Source of the DNA: Flectonema sp. DT1601
Taxonomy: Eukaryota; Euglenozoa; Diplonemea; Diplonemida; Diplonemidae
Direction of reading: 5' to 3'
Assembly (NCBI GenBank): GCA_964019425.1
Contig: OZ025784.1
Span: 930,001 to 994,000, forward strand
Length of the DNA: 64,000 bases
Shown: piece by piece, positions 33,001 to 41,935 of the stretch
Numbering within the stretch: position 1 is the first letter of the stretch
Layout of the letters: each line of letters opens with the position of its first letter
Position numbers and translations under genes: made by a program
Notes under the pieces: generated by a model
Database searches by the model: none
What the model saw: only the letters and a program-made list of their open reading frames with translations
What the model was told of the DNA's origin: nothing

Positions 33001-36000
33001 GTTGTGACGGGAAGCACGACTTACGACTGCATGATGACATTGGCAGGGACTGTAATCATCCATTGGAACCGTGAAACGAGCGGAATGGCTGCGGTTGCGG
33101 CGACGACGACGTCGGTCAACGGATGGTTTTCAGTGGCGTTTCCTGATGCTTTGGGTTCGATGATCCCTGCTGTTGGTGTCTCATCGACCAGTGCGACGGC
33201 TGCGAACATCTTCTCGATTACCGCAAGGAATGCGGGTGGAATCACTACAACGACGTCGGCAAACATCAACACCCCGACGACTGAGATCACAGGTGGCCTG
33301 CGTATTCTGAGATTCAACGTCCCTTTTGCATTTTTGACAGCTGCCCAGCCGGTGAACTACGCTCTGCATGCGAGTGAAATGGCATTTCCAGTGAGCGTTC
33401 ATACCGCGCGTGGAAGCGTGGCAGTAGATTTTGTGGTCGGGACGGCTGCTCCTGCGCCGACTCCACCACCAACTCCACCACCAACTCCACCACCTACACC
33501 GCCACCTGCAACCCCTGCTCCATCTTGCACGGCTTCAACTCTAGTTGTGACGGGAAGCACGACTTACGACTGCATGATGACATTGGCAGGGACTGTAATC
33601 ATCCATTGGAACCGTGAAACGAGCGGAATGGCTGCGGTTGCGGCGACGACGACGTCGGTCAACGGATGGTTTTCAGTGGCGTTTCCTGATGCTTTGGGTT
33701 CGATGATCCCTGCTGTTGGTGTCTCATCGACCAGTGCGACGGCTGCGAACATCTTCTCGATTACCGCAAGGAATGCGGGTGGAATCACTACAACGACGTC
33801 GGCAAACATCAACACCCCGACGACTGAGATCACAGGTGGCCTGCGTATTCTGAGATTCAACGTCCCTTTTGCATTTTTGACAGCTGCCCAGCCGGTGAAC
33901 TACGCTCTGCATGCGAGTGAAATGGCATTTCCAGTGAGCGTTCATACCGCGCGTGGAAGCGTGGCAGTAGATTTTGTGGTCGGGACGGCTGCTCCTGCGC
34001 CAACTCCACCACCAACTCCACCACCAACTCCACCACCAACTCCACCACCAACTCCACCACCTACACCGCCACCTGCAACCCCTGCTCCATCTTGCACGGC
34101 TTCAACTCTAGTTGTGACGGGAAGCACGACTTACGACTGCATGATGACATTAGCAGGGACTGTAATCATCCATTGGAACCGTGAAACGAGCGGAATGGCT
34201 GCGGTTGCGGCGACGACGACGTCGGTCAACGGATGGTTTTCAGTGGCGTTTCCTGATGCTTTGGGTTCGATGATCCCTGCTGTTGGTGTCTCATCGACCA
34301 GTGCGACGGCTGCGAACATCTTCTCGATTACTGCAAGGAATGCGGGTGGAATCACTACAACGACGTCGGCAAACATCAACACCCCGACGACTGAGATCAC
34401 AGGTGGCCTGCGTATTCTGAGATTCAACGTCCCTTTTGCATTTTTGACAGCTGCCCAGCCGGTGAACTACGCTCTGCATGCGAGTGAAATGGCATTTCCA
34501 GTGAGCGTTCATACCGCGCGTGGAAGCGTGGCAGTAGATTTTGTGGTCGGGACGGCTGCTCCTGCGCCGACTCCACCACCAACTCCACCACCAACTCCAC
34601 CGCCAACACCACCACCTACACCGCCACCTGCAACCCCTGCTCCATCTTGCACGGCTTCAACTCTAGTTGTGACGGGAAGCACGACTTACGACTGCATGAT
34701 GACATTAGCAGGGACTGTAATCATCCATTGGAACCGTGAAACGAGCGGAATGGCTGCGGTTGCGGCGACGACGACGTCGGTCAACGGATGGTTTTCAGTG
34801 GCGTTTCCTGATGCTTTGGGTTCGATGATCCCTGCTGTTGGTGTCTCATCGACCAGTGCGACGGCTGCGAACATCTTCTCGATTACTGCAAGGAATGCGG
34901 GTGGAATCACTACGACGACGTCGGCAAACATCAACACCCCGACGACTGAGATCACAGGTGGCCTGCGTATTCTGAGATTCAACGTCCCTTTTGCATTTTT
35001 GACAGCTGCCCAGCCGGTGAACTACGCTCTGCATGCGAGTGAAATGGCATTTCCAGTGAGCGTTCATACCGCGCGTGGAAGCGTGGCAGTAGATTTTGTG
35101 GTCGGGACGGCTGCTCCTGCGCCGACTCCACCACCAACTCCACCACCAACTCCACCACCAACTCCACCACCTACACCGCCACCTGCAACCCCTGCTCCAT
35201 CTTGCACGGCTTCAACTCTAGTTGTGACAGGAAGCACGACTTACGACTGCATGATGACATTAGCAGGGACTGTAATCATCCATTGGAACCGTGAAACGAG
35301 CGGAATGGCTGCGGTTGCGGCGACGACGACGTCGGTCAACGGATGGTTTTCAGTGGCGTTTCCTGATGCTTTGGGTTCGATGATCCCTGCTGTTGGTGTC
35401 TCATCGACCAGTGCGACGTCTGCGAACATCTTTTCGATTACTGCAAGGAATGCGGGTGGAATCACTACGACGACGTCGGCAAACATCAACACCCCGACGA
35501 CTGAGATCACGGGTGGCCTGCGTATTCTGAGATTCAACGTCCCTTTTGCATTTTTGACAGCTGCCCAGCCGGTGAACTACGCTCTGCATGCGAGTGAAAT
35601 GGCATTTCCAGTGAGCGTTCATACCGCGCGTGGAAGCGTGGCAGTAGATTTTGTGGTCGGGACGGCTGCTCCTGCGCCGACTCCACCACCAACTCCACCA
35701 CCAACTCCACCGCCAACACCACCACCTACACCGCCACCTGCAACCCCTGCTCCATCTTGCACGGCTTCAACTCTAGTTGTGACGGGAAGCACGACTTACG
35801 ACTGCATGATGACATTAGCAGGGACTGTAATCATCCATTGGAACCGTGAAACGAGCGGAATGGCTGCGGTTGCGGCGACGACGACGTCGGTCAACGGATG
35901 GTTTTCAGTGGCGTTTCCTGATGCTCTGGGTTCGATGATCCCTGCTGTTGGTGTCTCATCGACCAGTGCGACGGCTGCGAACATCTTCTCGATTACTGCA

Positions 36001-39000
36001 AGGAATGCGGGTGGAATCACTACGACGACGTCGGCAAACATCAACACCCCGACGACTGAGATCACAGGTGGCCTGCGTATTCTGAGATTTAACGTCCCTT
36101 TTGCATTTTTGACAGCTGCCCAGCCGGTGAACTACGCTCTGCATGCGAGTGAAATGGCATTTCCAGTGAGCGTTCATACCGCGCGTGGAAGCGTGGCAGT
36201 AGATTTTGTGGTCGGGACGGCTGCTCCTGCGCCGACTCCACCACCAACTCCACCACCAACTCCACCACCTACACCGCCACCTGCAACCCCTGCTCCATCT
36301 TGCACGGCTTCAACTCTAGTTGTGACGGGAAGCACGACTTACGACTGCATGATGACATTGGCAGGGACTGTAATCATCCATTGGAACCGTGAAACGAGCG
36401 GAATGGCTGCGGTTGCGGCGACGACGACGTCGGTCAACGGATGGTTTTCAGTGGCGTTTCCTGATGCTTTGGGTTCGATGATCCCTGCTGTTGGTGTCTC
36501 ATCGACCAGTGCGACGGCTGCGAACATCTTCTCGATTACCGCAAGGAATGCGGGTGGAATCACTACAACGACGTCGGCAAACATCAACACCCCGACGACT
36601 GAGATCACAGGTGGCCTGCGTATTCTGAGATTCAACGTCCCTTTTGCATTTTTGACAGCTGCCCAGCCGGTGAACTACGCTCTGCATGCGAGTGAAATGG
36701 CATTTCCAGTGAGCGTTCATACCGCGCGTGGAAGCGTGGCAGTAGATTTTGTGGTCGGGACGGCTGCTCCTGCGCCAACTCCACCACCAACTCCACCGCC
36801 AACTCCACCACCAACTCCACCACCAACTCCACCACCAACTCCACCACCAACTCCACCACCTACACCGCCACCTGCAACCCCTGCTCCATCTTGCACGGCT
36901 TCAACTCTAGTTGTGACGGGAAGCACGACTTACGACTGCATGATGACATTGGCAGGGACTGTAATCATCCATTGGAACCGTGAAACGAGCGGAATGGCTG
37001 CGGTTGCGGCGACGACGACGTCGGTCAACGGATGGTTTTCAGTGGCGTTTCCTGATGCTTTGGGTTCGATGATCCCTGCTGTTGGTGTCTCATCGACCAG
37101 TGCGACGGCTGCGAACATCTTCTCGATTACTGCAAGGAATGCGGGTGGAATCACTACGACGACGTCGGCAAACATCAACACCCCGACGACTGAGATCACA
37201 GGTGGCCTGCGTATTCTGAGATTCAACGTCCCTTTTGCATTTTTGACAGCTGCCCAGCCGGTGAACTACGCTCTGCATGCGAGTGAAATGGCATTTCCAG
37301 TGAGCGTTCATACCGCGCGTGGAAGCGTGGCAGTAGATTTTGTGGTCGGGACGGCTGCTCCTGCGCCGACTCCACCACCAACTCCACCACCAACTCCACC
37401 ACCAACTCCACCACCAACTCCACCACCTACACCGCCACCTGCAACCCCTGCTCCATCTTGCACGGCTTCAACTCTGGTTGTGACGGGAAGCACGACTTAC
37501 GACTGCATGATGACATTGGCAGGGACTGTAATCATCCATTGGAACCGTGAAACGAGCGGAATGGCTGCGGTTGCGGCGACGACGACGTCGGTCAACGGAT
37601 GGTTTTCAGTGGCGTTTCCTGATGCTTTGGGTTCGATGATCCCTGCTGTTGGTGTCTCATCGACCAGTGCGACGGCTGCGAACGTCTTCTCGATTACCGC
37701 AAGGAATGCGGGTGGAATCACTACAACGACGTCGGCAAACATCAACACCCCGACGACTGAGATCACAGGTGGCCTGCGTATTCTGAGATTCAACGTCCCT
37801 TTTGCATTTTTGACAGCTGCCCAGCCGGTGAACTACGCTCTGCATGCGAGTGAAATGGCATTTCCAGTGAGCGTACATACCGCGCGTGGAAGCGTGGCAG
37901 TAGATTTTGTGGTCGGAACGGCTGCTCCTGCGCCAACTCCACCACCAACTCCACCGCCAACTCCACCACCAACTCCACCACCAACTCCACCACCTACACC
38001 GCCACCTGCAACTCCTGCTCCATCTTGCACGGCTTCAACTCTGGTTGTTACGGGAAGCACGACTTACGACTGCATGATGACATTGGCAGGGACTGTAATC
38101 ATCCATTGGAACCGTGAAACGAGCGGAATGGCTGCGGTTGCGGCGACGACGACGTCGGTCAACGGATGGTTTTCAGTGGCGTTTCCTGATGCTTTGGGTT
38201 CGATGATCCCTGCTGTTGGTGTCTCATCGACCAGTGCGACGGCTGCGAACGTCTTCTCGATTACCGCAAGGAATGTGGGTGGAATCACTACAACGATGTC
38301 GGCAAACATCAACACCCCGACGACTGAGATCACAGGTGGCCTGCGTATTCTGAGATTCAACGTCCCTTTTGCATTTTTGACAGCTGCCCAGCCGGTGAAC
38401 TACGCTCTGCATGCGAGTGAAATGGCATTTCCAGTGAGCGTTCATACCGCGCGTGGAAGCGTGGCAGTAGATTTTGTGGGTGGGACTGCTGCTCCTGCGC
38501 CAACACCACCACCAACTCCACCGCCTACTCCACCGCCAACACCACCACCAACTCCGCCGCCTACTCCACCACCAACACCACCACCGACTCCGCCGCCAAC
38601 TCCGCCGCCTACTCCACCGCCAACACCGCCACCAACTCCACCACCTACGCCGCCTCCTGTTACGAGCCCTCCAGCTGATGACACGATTAATTTTACAGTT
38701 GTAGCGGAATTGAGTGATCTTGTTAACCAGATTGATACGTTGGTAGCTGCTGCTGCTACAGCTGTCGGTGGTACTGCTCGTTGTAGTATGTTGTGTCAAG
38801 GTACTAACTGTGTTAATTGTGATGGCACTGCTGTTAATCAAAGATCTGTTTCTACATTAGCCAGAGAAAATTGGAGAGTTGTTTTTGTCATTCTTAGCGA
38901 TGCAAATGGAGAAACTCCGCAAGCAACTGTTGACAATGCTTTGAAGGATCTCTTGTCAAGTAATGCGGTCATTGCTTACGTTGAGGGAAGTGCTGTTGTT

Positions 39001-40119
39001 GTTGTAGCTGCTGCGAATAATAACAACCGTGCACAGAGATGTTTGCCATCTTCATTCATAAGAGAAGGAACAACAACTTTTGATTGCATGATTGAATTAT
39101 CTGGAACTGTATCTATGCATTGGACTACGGAGTCTAATGGAGCTAATACTCACATTGCCGTAACTGCTTCAGCTGTGTCTGGATGGTTGTCAATCGGTTT
39201 CCCTGAAGTTGCGGCGTCAATGAGTCCCGCGACAGCCATTACGGGAAGTTCATCAGTTGCCAATGTGTATTCGATTACTGGAAGAAGTGCTGCTGGAATA
39301 TCTCAAATCACGTCTGGTAGTTTCAATGGAATTTCAACAGAAGTTGTAAGCAGTCAGCGTATTCTCAGATTCTCAATGCTTAAATCATTCTTGAGGAGCA
39401 GTATGCCTGTAAACTTTGCTTATCACGTTAGTAGTACAGCATTCCCAGATAGTAATGCTCAGCATACAACTAGGGGATCGGGTATTGTGGATCTTCTTAC
39501 TGGAACATCACAGGTTGTCGTCGTTAACAGTGACTTTGACGATGCTCACACTCACGGAAGGATCATGGTGGCAATATGGGCGTACTGGGTTCCTTTGGCA
39601 GTTATTATCAAGGTTCTTGGAGCTTTTGTGTGTAAGGGAGAAGTGTTTGGGTATCCAATACCAGTATTCATTCACATGGTCATGATGATTATTGCAATGT
39701 GTTTAACTACTGTTTTCGCTTCTATTGCCTTGTCAGACTTTGACAACAGAGTGGACTATGGACATAGAGAACTTGGTGTTACTTTGTTAGCGATTGGTTG
39801 GATTCAAATTTTGAGTGGTATCATAAGGCCAAGCAAGGAATCTGGATACAGAAAGTACTGGGGATGGGGACACGTTCTGTTTGGTATTTCAGTTGTGGTA
39901 ATTTCAATCGCTCAAATGGCGACTGGAGTTGAAAATATTAATCGTCTATTCACAAATGACTCGGAGGGGGTTAAGATTGCGATGATCGTTGGAGTGGTCA
40001 CCATGGGTGTTATTTATATTAGCGGAAAGGTTTATGCCGTTGTTATTAAAAATGAAGACGTGATTGCGATTTCAGAAAACAACGGGGGTAAATCCAATGG
40101 TCCTGATCATGAAGCGTGA
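27010..40119 (+). CDS. Giant 21-module DOMON / cytochrome b561 protein (array gene 4)
   Basis: At 4369 aa this is the largest protein in the window. It has a signal peptide (about 1-19), twenty-one DOMON units (about 37-3823), a TPPP stalk, the Cys-cluster domain, a divergent DOMON with Met (AASMSPA) and His (QHTTRGSG), and a C-terminal b561 domain with five predicted helices. Linkers between the first eight units have a constant length. After unit 8 they vary from three to eight TPPP repeats, always in 12-bp steps that keep the frame. All units keep the paired Cys, the Met and the His, giving about 22 DOMON hemes plus two b561 hemes if fully loaded. The rigid-looking PT linkers would string the modules out from the membrane. 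No intron or frame break was seen. Function is inferred from family membership. Confidence 0.9.
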   Translation: MRLLSLFILLSYYADVTAAPAPTPPPTPPPATPAPSCTASTLVVTGSTTYDCMMTLAGTVIIHWNRETSGMAAVAATTTSVNGWFSVAFPDALGSMIPAVGVSSTSATAANIFSITARNAGGITTTTSANINTPTTEITGGLRILRFNVPFAFLTAAQPVNYALHASEMAFPVSVHTARGSVAVDFVVGTAAPAPTPPPTPPPTPPPATPAPSCTASTLVVTGSTTYDCMMTLAGTVIIHWNRETSGMAAVAATTTSVNGWFSVAFPDALGSMIPAVGVSSTSATVANIFSITARNAGGITTTTSANINTPTTEITGGMRILRFNVPFAFLTAAQPVNYALHASEMAFPVSVHTARGSVAVDFVVGTAAPAPTPPPTPPPTPPPATPAPSCTASTLVVTGSTTYDCMMTLAGTVIIHWNRETSGMAAVAATTTSVNGWFSVAFPDALGSMIPAVGVSSTSATAANIFSITARNAGGITTTTSANINTPTTEITGGLRILRFNVPFAFLTAAQPVNYALHASEMAFPVSVHTARGSVAVDFVVGTAAPAPTPPPTPPPTPPPATPAPSCTASTLVVTGSTTYDCMMTLAGTVIIHWNRETSGMAAVAATTTSVNGWFSVAFPDALGSMIPAVGVSSTSATAANIFSITARNAGGITTTTSANINTPTTEITGGLRILRFNVPFAFLTAAQPVNYALHASEMAFPVSVHTARGSVAVDFVVGTAAPAPTPPPTPPPTPPPATPAPSCTASTLVVTGSTTYDCMMTLAGTVIIHWNRETSGMAAVAATTTSVNGWFSVAFPDALGSMIPAVGVSSTSATAANIFSITARNAGGITTTTSANINTPTTEITGGMRILRFNVPFAFLTAAQPVNYALHASEMAFPVSVHTARGSVAVDFVVGTAAPAPTPPPTPPPTPPPATPAPSCTASTLVVTGSTTYDCMMTLAGTVIIHWNRETSGMAAVAATTTSVNGWFSVAFPDALGSMIPAVGVSSTSATAANIFSITARNAGGITTTTSANINTPTTEITGGLRILRFNVPFAFLTAAQPVNYALHASEMAFPVSVHTARGSVAVDFVVGTAAPAPTPPPTPPPTPPPATPAPSCTASTLVVTGSTTYDCMMTLAGTVIIHWNRETSGMAAVAATTTSVNGWFSVAFPDALGSMIPAVGVSSTSATAANIFSITARNAGGITTTTSANINTPTTEITGGMRILRFNVPFAFLTAAQPVNYALHASEMAFPVSVHTARGSVAVDFVVGTAAPAPTPPPTPPPTPPPATPAPSCTASTLVVTGSTTYDCMMTLAGTVIIHWNRETSGMAAVAATTTSVNGWFSVAFPDALGSMIPAVGVSSTSATAANIFSITARNAGGITTTTSANINTPTTEITGGLRILRFNVPFAFLTAAQPVNYALHASEMAFPVSVHTARGSVAVDFVVGTAAPAPTPPPTPPPTPPPTPPPTPPPATPAPSCTASTLVVTGSTTYDCMMTLAGTVIIHWNRETSGMAAVAATTTSVNGWFSVAFPDALGSMIPAVGVSSTSATAANVFSITARNAGGITTTTSANINTPTTEITGGLRILRFNVPFAFLTAAQPVNYALHASEMAFPVSVHTARGSVAVDFVVGTAAPAPTPPPTPPPTPPPATPAPSCTASTLVVTGSTTYDCMMTLAGTVIIHWNRETSGMAAVAATTTSVNGWFSVAFPDALGSMIPAVGVSSTSATAANIFSITARNAGGITTTTSANINTPTTEITGGLRILRFNVPFAFLTAAQPVNYALHASEMAFPVSVHTARGSVAVDFVVGTAAPAPTPPPTPPPTPPPATPAPSCTASTLVVTGSTTYDCMMTLAGTVIIHWNRETSGMAAVAATTTSVNGWFSVAFPDALGSMIPAVGVSSTSATAANIFSITARNAGGITTTTSANINTPTTEITGGLRILRFNVPFAFLTAAQPVNYALHASEMAFPVSVHTARGSVAVDFVVGTAAPAPTPPPTPPPTPPPATPAPSCTASTLVVTGSTTYDCMMTLAGTVIIHWNRETSGMAAVAATTTSVNGWFSVAFPDALGSMIPAVGVSSTSATAANIFSITARNAGGITTTTSANINTPTTEITGGLRILRFNVPFAFLTAAQPVNYALHASEMAFPVSVHTARGSVAVDFVVGTAAPAPTPPPTPPPTPPPTPPPATPAPSCTASTLVVTGSTTYDCMMTLAGTVIIHWNRETSGMAAVAATTTSVNGWFSVAFPDALGSMIPAVGVSSTSATAANIFSITARNAGGITTTTSANINTPTTEITGGLRILRFNVPFAFLTAAQPVNYALHASEMAFPVSVHTARGSVAVDFVVGTAAPAPTPPPTPPPTPPPTPPPTPPPTPPPATPAPSCTASTLVVTGSTTYDCMMTLAGTVIIHWNRETSGMAAVAATTTSVNGWFSVAFPDALGSMIPAVGVSSTSATAANIFSITARNAGGITTTTSANINTPTTEITGGLRILRFNVPFAFLTAAQPVNYALHASEMAFPVSVHTARGSVAVDFVVGTAAPAPTPPPTPPPTPPPTPPPTPPPATPAPSCTASTLVVTGSTTYDCMMTLAGTVIIHWNRETSGMAAVAATTTSVNGWFSVAFPDALGSMIPAVGVSSTSATAANIFSITARNAGGITTTTSANINTPTTEITGGLRILRFNVPFAFLTAAQPVNYALHASEMAFPVSVHTARGSVAVDFVVGTAAPAPTPPPTPPPTPPPTPPPTPPPATPAPSCTASTLVVTGSTTYDCMMTLAGTVIIHWNRETSGMAAVAATTTSVNGWFSVAFPDALGSMIPAVGVSSTSATSANIFSITARNAGGITTTTSANINTPTTEITGGLRILRFNVPFAFLTAAQPVNYALHASEMAFPVSVHTARGSVAVDFVVGTAAPAPTPPPTPPPTPPPTPPPTPPPATPAPSCTASTLVVTGSTTYDCMMTLAGTVIIHWNRETSGMAAVAATTTSVNGWFSVAFPDALGSMIPAVGVSSTSATAANIFSITARNAGGITTTTSANINTPTTEITGGLRILRFNVPFAFLTAAQPVNYALHASEMAFPVSVHTARGSVAVDFVVGTAAPAPTPPPTPPPTPPPTPPPATPAPSCTASTLVVTGSTTYDCMMTLAGTVIIHWNRETSGMAAVAATTTSVNGWFSVAFPDALGSMIPAVGVSSTSATAANIFSITARNAGGITTTTSANINTPTTEITGGLRILRFNVPFAFLTAAQPVNYALHASEMAFPVSVHTARGSVAVDFVVGTAAPAPTPPPTPPPTPPPTPPPTPPPTPPPTPPPTPPPATPAPSCTASTLVVTGSTTYDCMMTLAGTVIIHWNRETSGMAAVAATTTSVNGWFSVAFPDALGSMIPAVGVSSTSATAANIFSITARNAGGITTTTSANINTPTTEITGGLRILRFNVPFAFLTAAQPVNYALHASEMAFPVSVHTARGSVAVDFVVGTAAPAPTPPPTPPPTPPPTPPPTPPPTPPPATPAPSCTASTLVVTGSTTYDCMMTLAGTVIIHWNRETSGMAAVAATTTSVNGWFSVAFPDALGSMIPAVGVSSTSATAANVFSITARNAGGITTTTSANINTPTTEITGGLRILRFNVPFAFLTAAQPVNYALHASEMAFPVSVHTARGSVAVDFVVGTAAPAPTPPPTPPPTPPPTPPPTPPPTPPPATPAPSCTASTLVVTGSTTYDCMMTLAGTVIIHWNRETSGMAAVAATTTSVNGWFSVAFPDALGSMIPAVGVSSTSATAANVFSITARNVGGITTTMSANINTPTTEITGGLRILRFNVPFAFLTAAQPVNYALHASEMAFPVSVHTARGSVAVDFVGGTAAPAPTPPPTPPPTPPPTPPPTPPPTPPPTPPPTPPPTPPPTPPPTPPPTPPPTPPPVTSPPADDTINFTVVAELSDLVNQIDTLVAAAATAVGGTARCSMLCQGTNCVNCDGTAVNQRSVSTLARENWRVVFVILSDANGETPQATVDNALKDLLSSNAVIAYVEGSAVVVVAAANNNNRAQRCLPSSFIREGTTTFDCMIELSGTVSMHWTTESNGANTHIAVTASAVSGWLSIGFPEVAASMSPATAITGSSSVANVYSITGRSAAGISQITSGSFNGISTEVVSSQRILRFSMLKSFLRSSMPVNFAYHVSSTAFPDSNAQHTTRGSGIVDLLTGTSQVVVVNSDFDDAHTHGRIMVAIWAYWVPLAVIIKVLGAFVCKGEVFGYPIPVFIHMVMMIIAMCLTTVFASIALSDFDNRVDYGHRELGVTLLAIGWIQILSGIIRPSKESGYRKYWGWGHVLFGISVVVISIAQMATGVENINRLFTNDSEGVKIAMIVGVVTMGVIYISGKVYAVVIKNEDVIAISENNGGKSNGPDHEA
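27118..38480 (+). repeat. 21-unit DOMON array with variable TPPP linkers
   Basis: Spacing is 531 bp for units 1-8, then 555, 531, 531, 531, 543, 567, 555, 555, 555, 543, 591, 567 and 567 bp. All differences are multiples of 12 bp. A Leu-to-Met variant (gcatgcgt with the following tttaac) marks units 2, 5 and 7 only. The units are otherwise nearly identical to one another and to those of gene 3. Confidence 0.9.
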
Positions 40120-40869
40120 ATTTCTTTTTGAGGTTTTAATTTTTTTTTTAGTTTTATTTTTATTTACTCGCGTTAAATGATTAGTTGTAGTATCTCATCA
40201 TCAATAAGAAAAAAATACATTTTTTTTCGTTGAACGACACTTTTACATCATCATTTTTGTATTTTTCTTTTATTTAAAAAAATGGAAGAACGAGCCACTT
40301 ATAAATCTCGGGGGGTGTGGTATTTATTATTTCCCCTTAACCGAAAGAGAAGGTAAGCTTCACGAAGTAATTTCAATTCTTTGTACCGACAGTCTGTCTA
40401 GATTGTACAAGACTTGTATCTCATGAGGCTTGATTTCTGACCCCTCGGTATCAGATTTACCTGAGGAAGTTACAGTGTTGTTGTTTGAAAGAATTAAATT
40501 TTGTTTTTCGTGACGTTGCATGTTTCTAGATGCGGCTTTACAATCACAATTTCTTTTGTTCTTTTTTTTTTTTTTTTAGACTGTCGATTTCTTTTTAAAA
40601 GTTTGTTTCTGTTTTCTACATTACATTACAACCTGCAAGGAAAAATTATTATTATTTTTATTTCTTTCCCCGATGTTTCAATGAGGGAGTCTGTACCGTA
40701 TCGTGTCAGATTGTTTTCATCACATGTGATGTTGGTCTTTTGATTAGTTAAGCGTTTAAATTAATGTTGTTCTTTTGAAGCCGCTTCCCTGATTCTTTTT
40801 ATCATTATTCGGGGATGATTTAAGATGTGTTCCCCTCCAAAATGTAAACTTTATAATCGTGATGTCTAG

Positions 40870-40879
40870 TTGCCCGAAT

Positions 40880-40910
<31 letters not shown>

Positions 40911-41006
40911 TCCTCGTTAGTATTAACGAAAAAAGAAGAAAAAAAAAAATAATTTGAAATCGTTGAAACAATAAACAATTAAAAAAAAAAAAAAAAAATC
41001 GGGCAA
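40870..41006. repeat. Foldback element, copy B
   Basis: This is the second copy of the T-run/A-run foldback, present because it lies inside the large tandem duplication. The TTGCCCGA and TCGGGCAA ends are intact. The T-run and A-run lengths differ slightly from copy A. Confidence 0.55.
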
Positions 41007-41646
41007 TTTTAGATAGTCCAGCTCCTCCTACTTAGTTCATCTGCATCCTTAAGCAGATAGTTATTTTTATCGTTTAGGTTAATGAGATACAAATACAGTT
41101 AAATTTTACAAACATAAATATTCAAAACCCCTCCCTCGTACTATAAATCATTTCGTATTGTATCAAATTTCCCCCCTAGGACCAGCGATGTGATTGAATT
41201 TGCAGTGTTAGCGATGTATGGGCTCCCTTGTTTTTTTTTTTTTATTATTGGATAATAAAAAAGAATTATAAAACTATCATTAATTAGTACTCAAACTTGA
41301 TAACGGATTGAGTGGAACGCCAACACCTGTTGGTTCTAATCACTCGTTTATGCTCCCCGTGTGTTGAGTTTGTGTATGTTTTGTGATTACAATGGTTTTT
41401 ATGTTTTGACGAGTGCTTCACTTGTCAAATAGAAAAACTACAATCTTCCTCTCTCTCTCTTTGTCTCTTGTTTCTTATAAAATAAGACATAAACTTGGAT
41501 GACATTGTTGTGTTTGGTGTTGGAGTTGGAAAATCTTTTTTACGATTGCCGCTGAGAATCTCACAGGCTGCATCGGGAAATAGAAGCTGTTTCTATTTCT
41601 CGTAAAAGATATTTTCCCCAGATTTTTTCCCCCCCCTTCTTCCCCC

Positions 41647-41935
41647 CACCCCTCCTTGCAGGATATTTACATTCTCTTACGGTACTTTGGTATCACATTT
41701 TTTACATTTTTTTTTTTTTCAATTTTTCGCAAAAAAAAAAAAAAAAAAAAAAGAATAGCATTGAAATAATAATTTTCATCGCATTCTTTACTCTTCAGTG
41801 CACTTTTAAACATTGTTAATAAAAAAAACAACAAGAAGGGATCTTGCTCGCGATTGTTATGGTCGCGGACAGTTGGTTCCTTCGTAGTTGTTAGTCCCGT
41901 GTTTATATTACATTGAATTCATTTTTATTCCTCTC
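41647..41935. repeat. Decayed 5' flank of a lost DOMON gene copy
   Basis: Segments such as cccctccttg, the tttggtatca block, the cttttaaacattgttaa block and the gggatcttgctcgcgatt / ggtcgcg / agttggttccttcgtagttg run match the 5' flanks at about 13899-14270 and 26350-26720 in the same order. The match is clearly weaker than between those two. No DOMON coding sequence follows. It marks an older array unit that lost its gene or was truncated when joined to the myosin region. Confidence 0.7.

Larger units (their letters stand above)
26262..41646 (+). repeat. Large tandem duplication, copy B (gene 4 plus flanks)
   Basis: Copy B begins with the same aagcatgcgattctg sequence as copy A and ends in the same cttcttcccc stretch. 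It is about 2.9 kb longer because gene 4 carries five more DOMON units and longer TPPP linkers. The 3' flank matches copy A, including the foldback element and most homopolymers. Confidence 0.9.

Noticed and set aside
5771-38480. Regularly spaced repeats considered as CRISPR or satellite DNA
   Set aside because: Units are 480-531 bp, fully coding and in frame, with no unique spacers.
14663-38480. Possibility that repeat numbers are assembly artefacts
   Set aside because: Not fully excluded, but higher-order variants, unit-specific substitutions and in-frame linker changes argue for real arrays. Exact counts need long reads.
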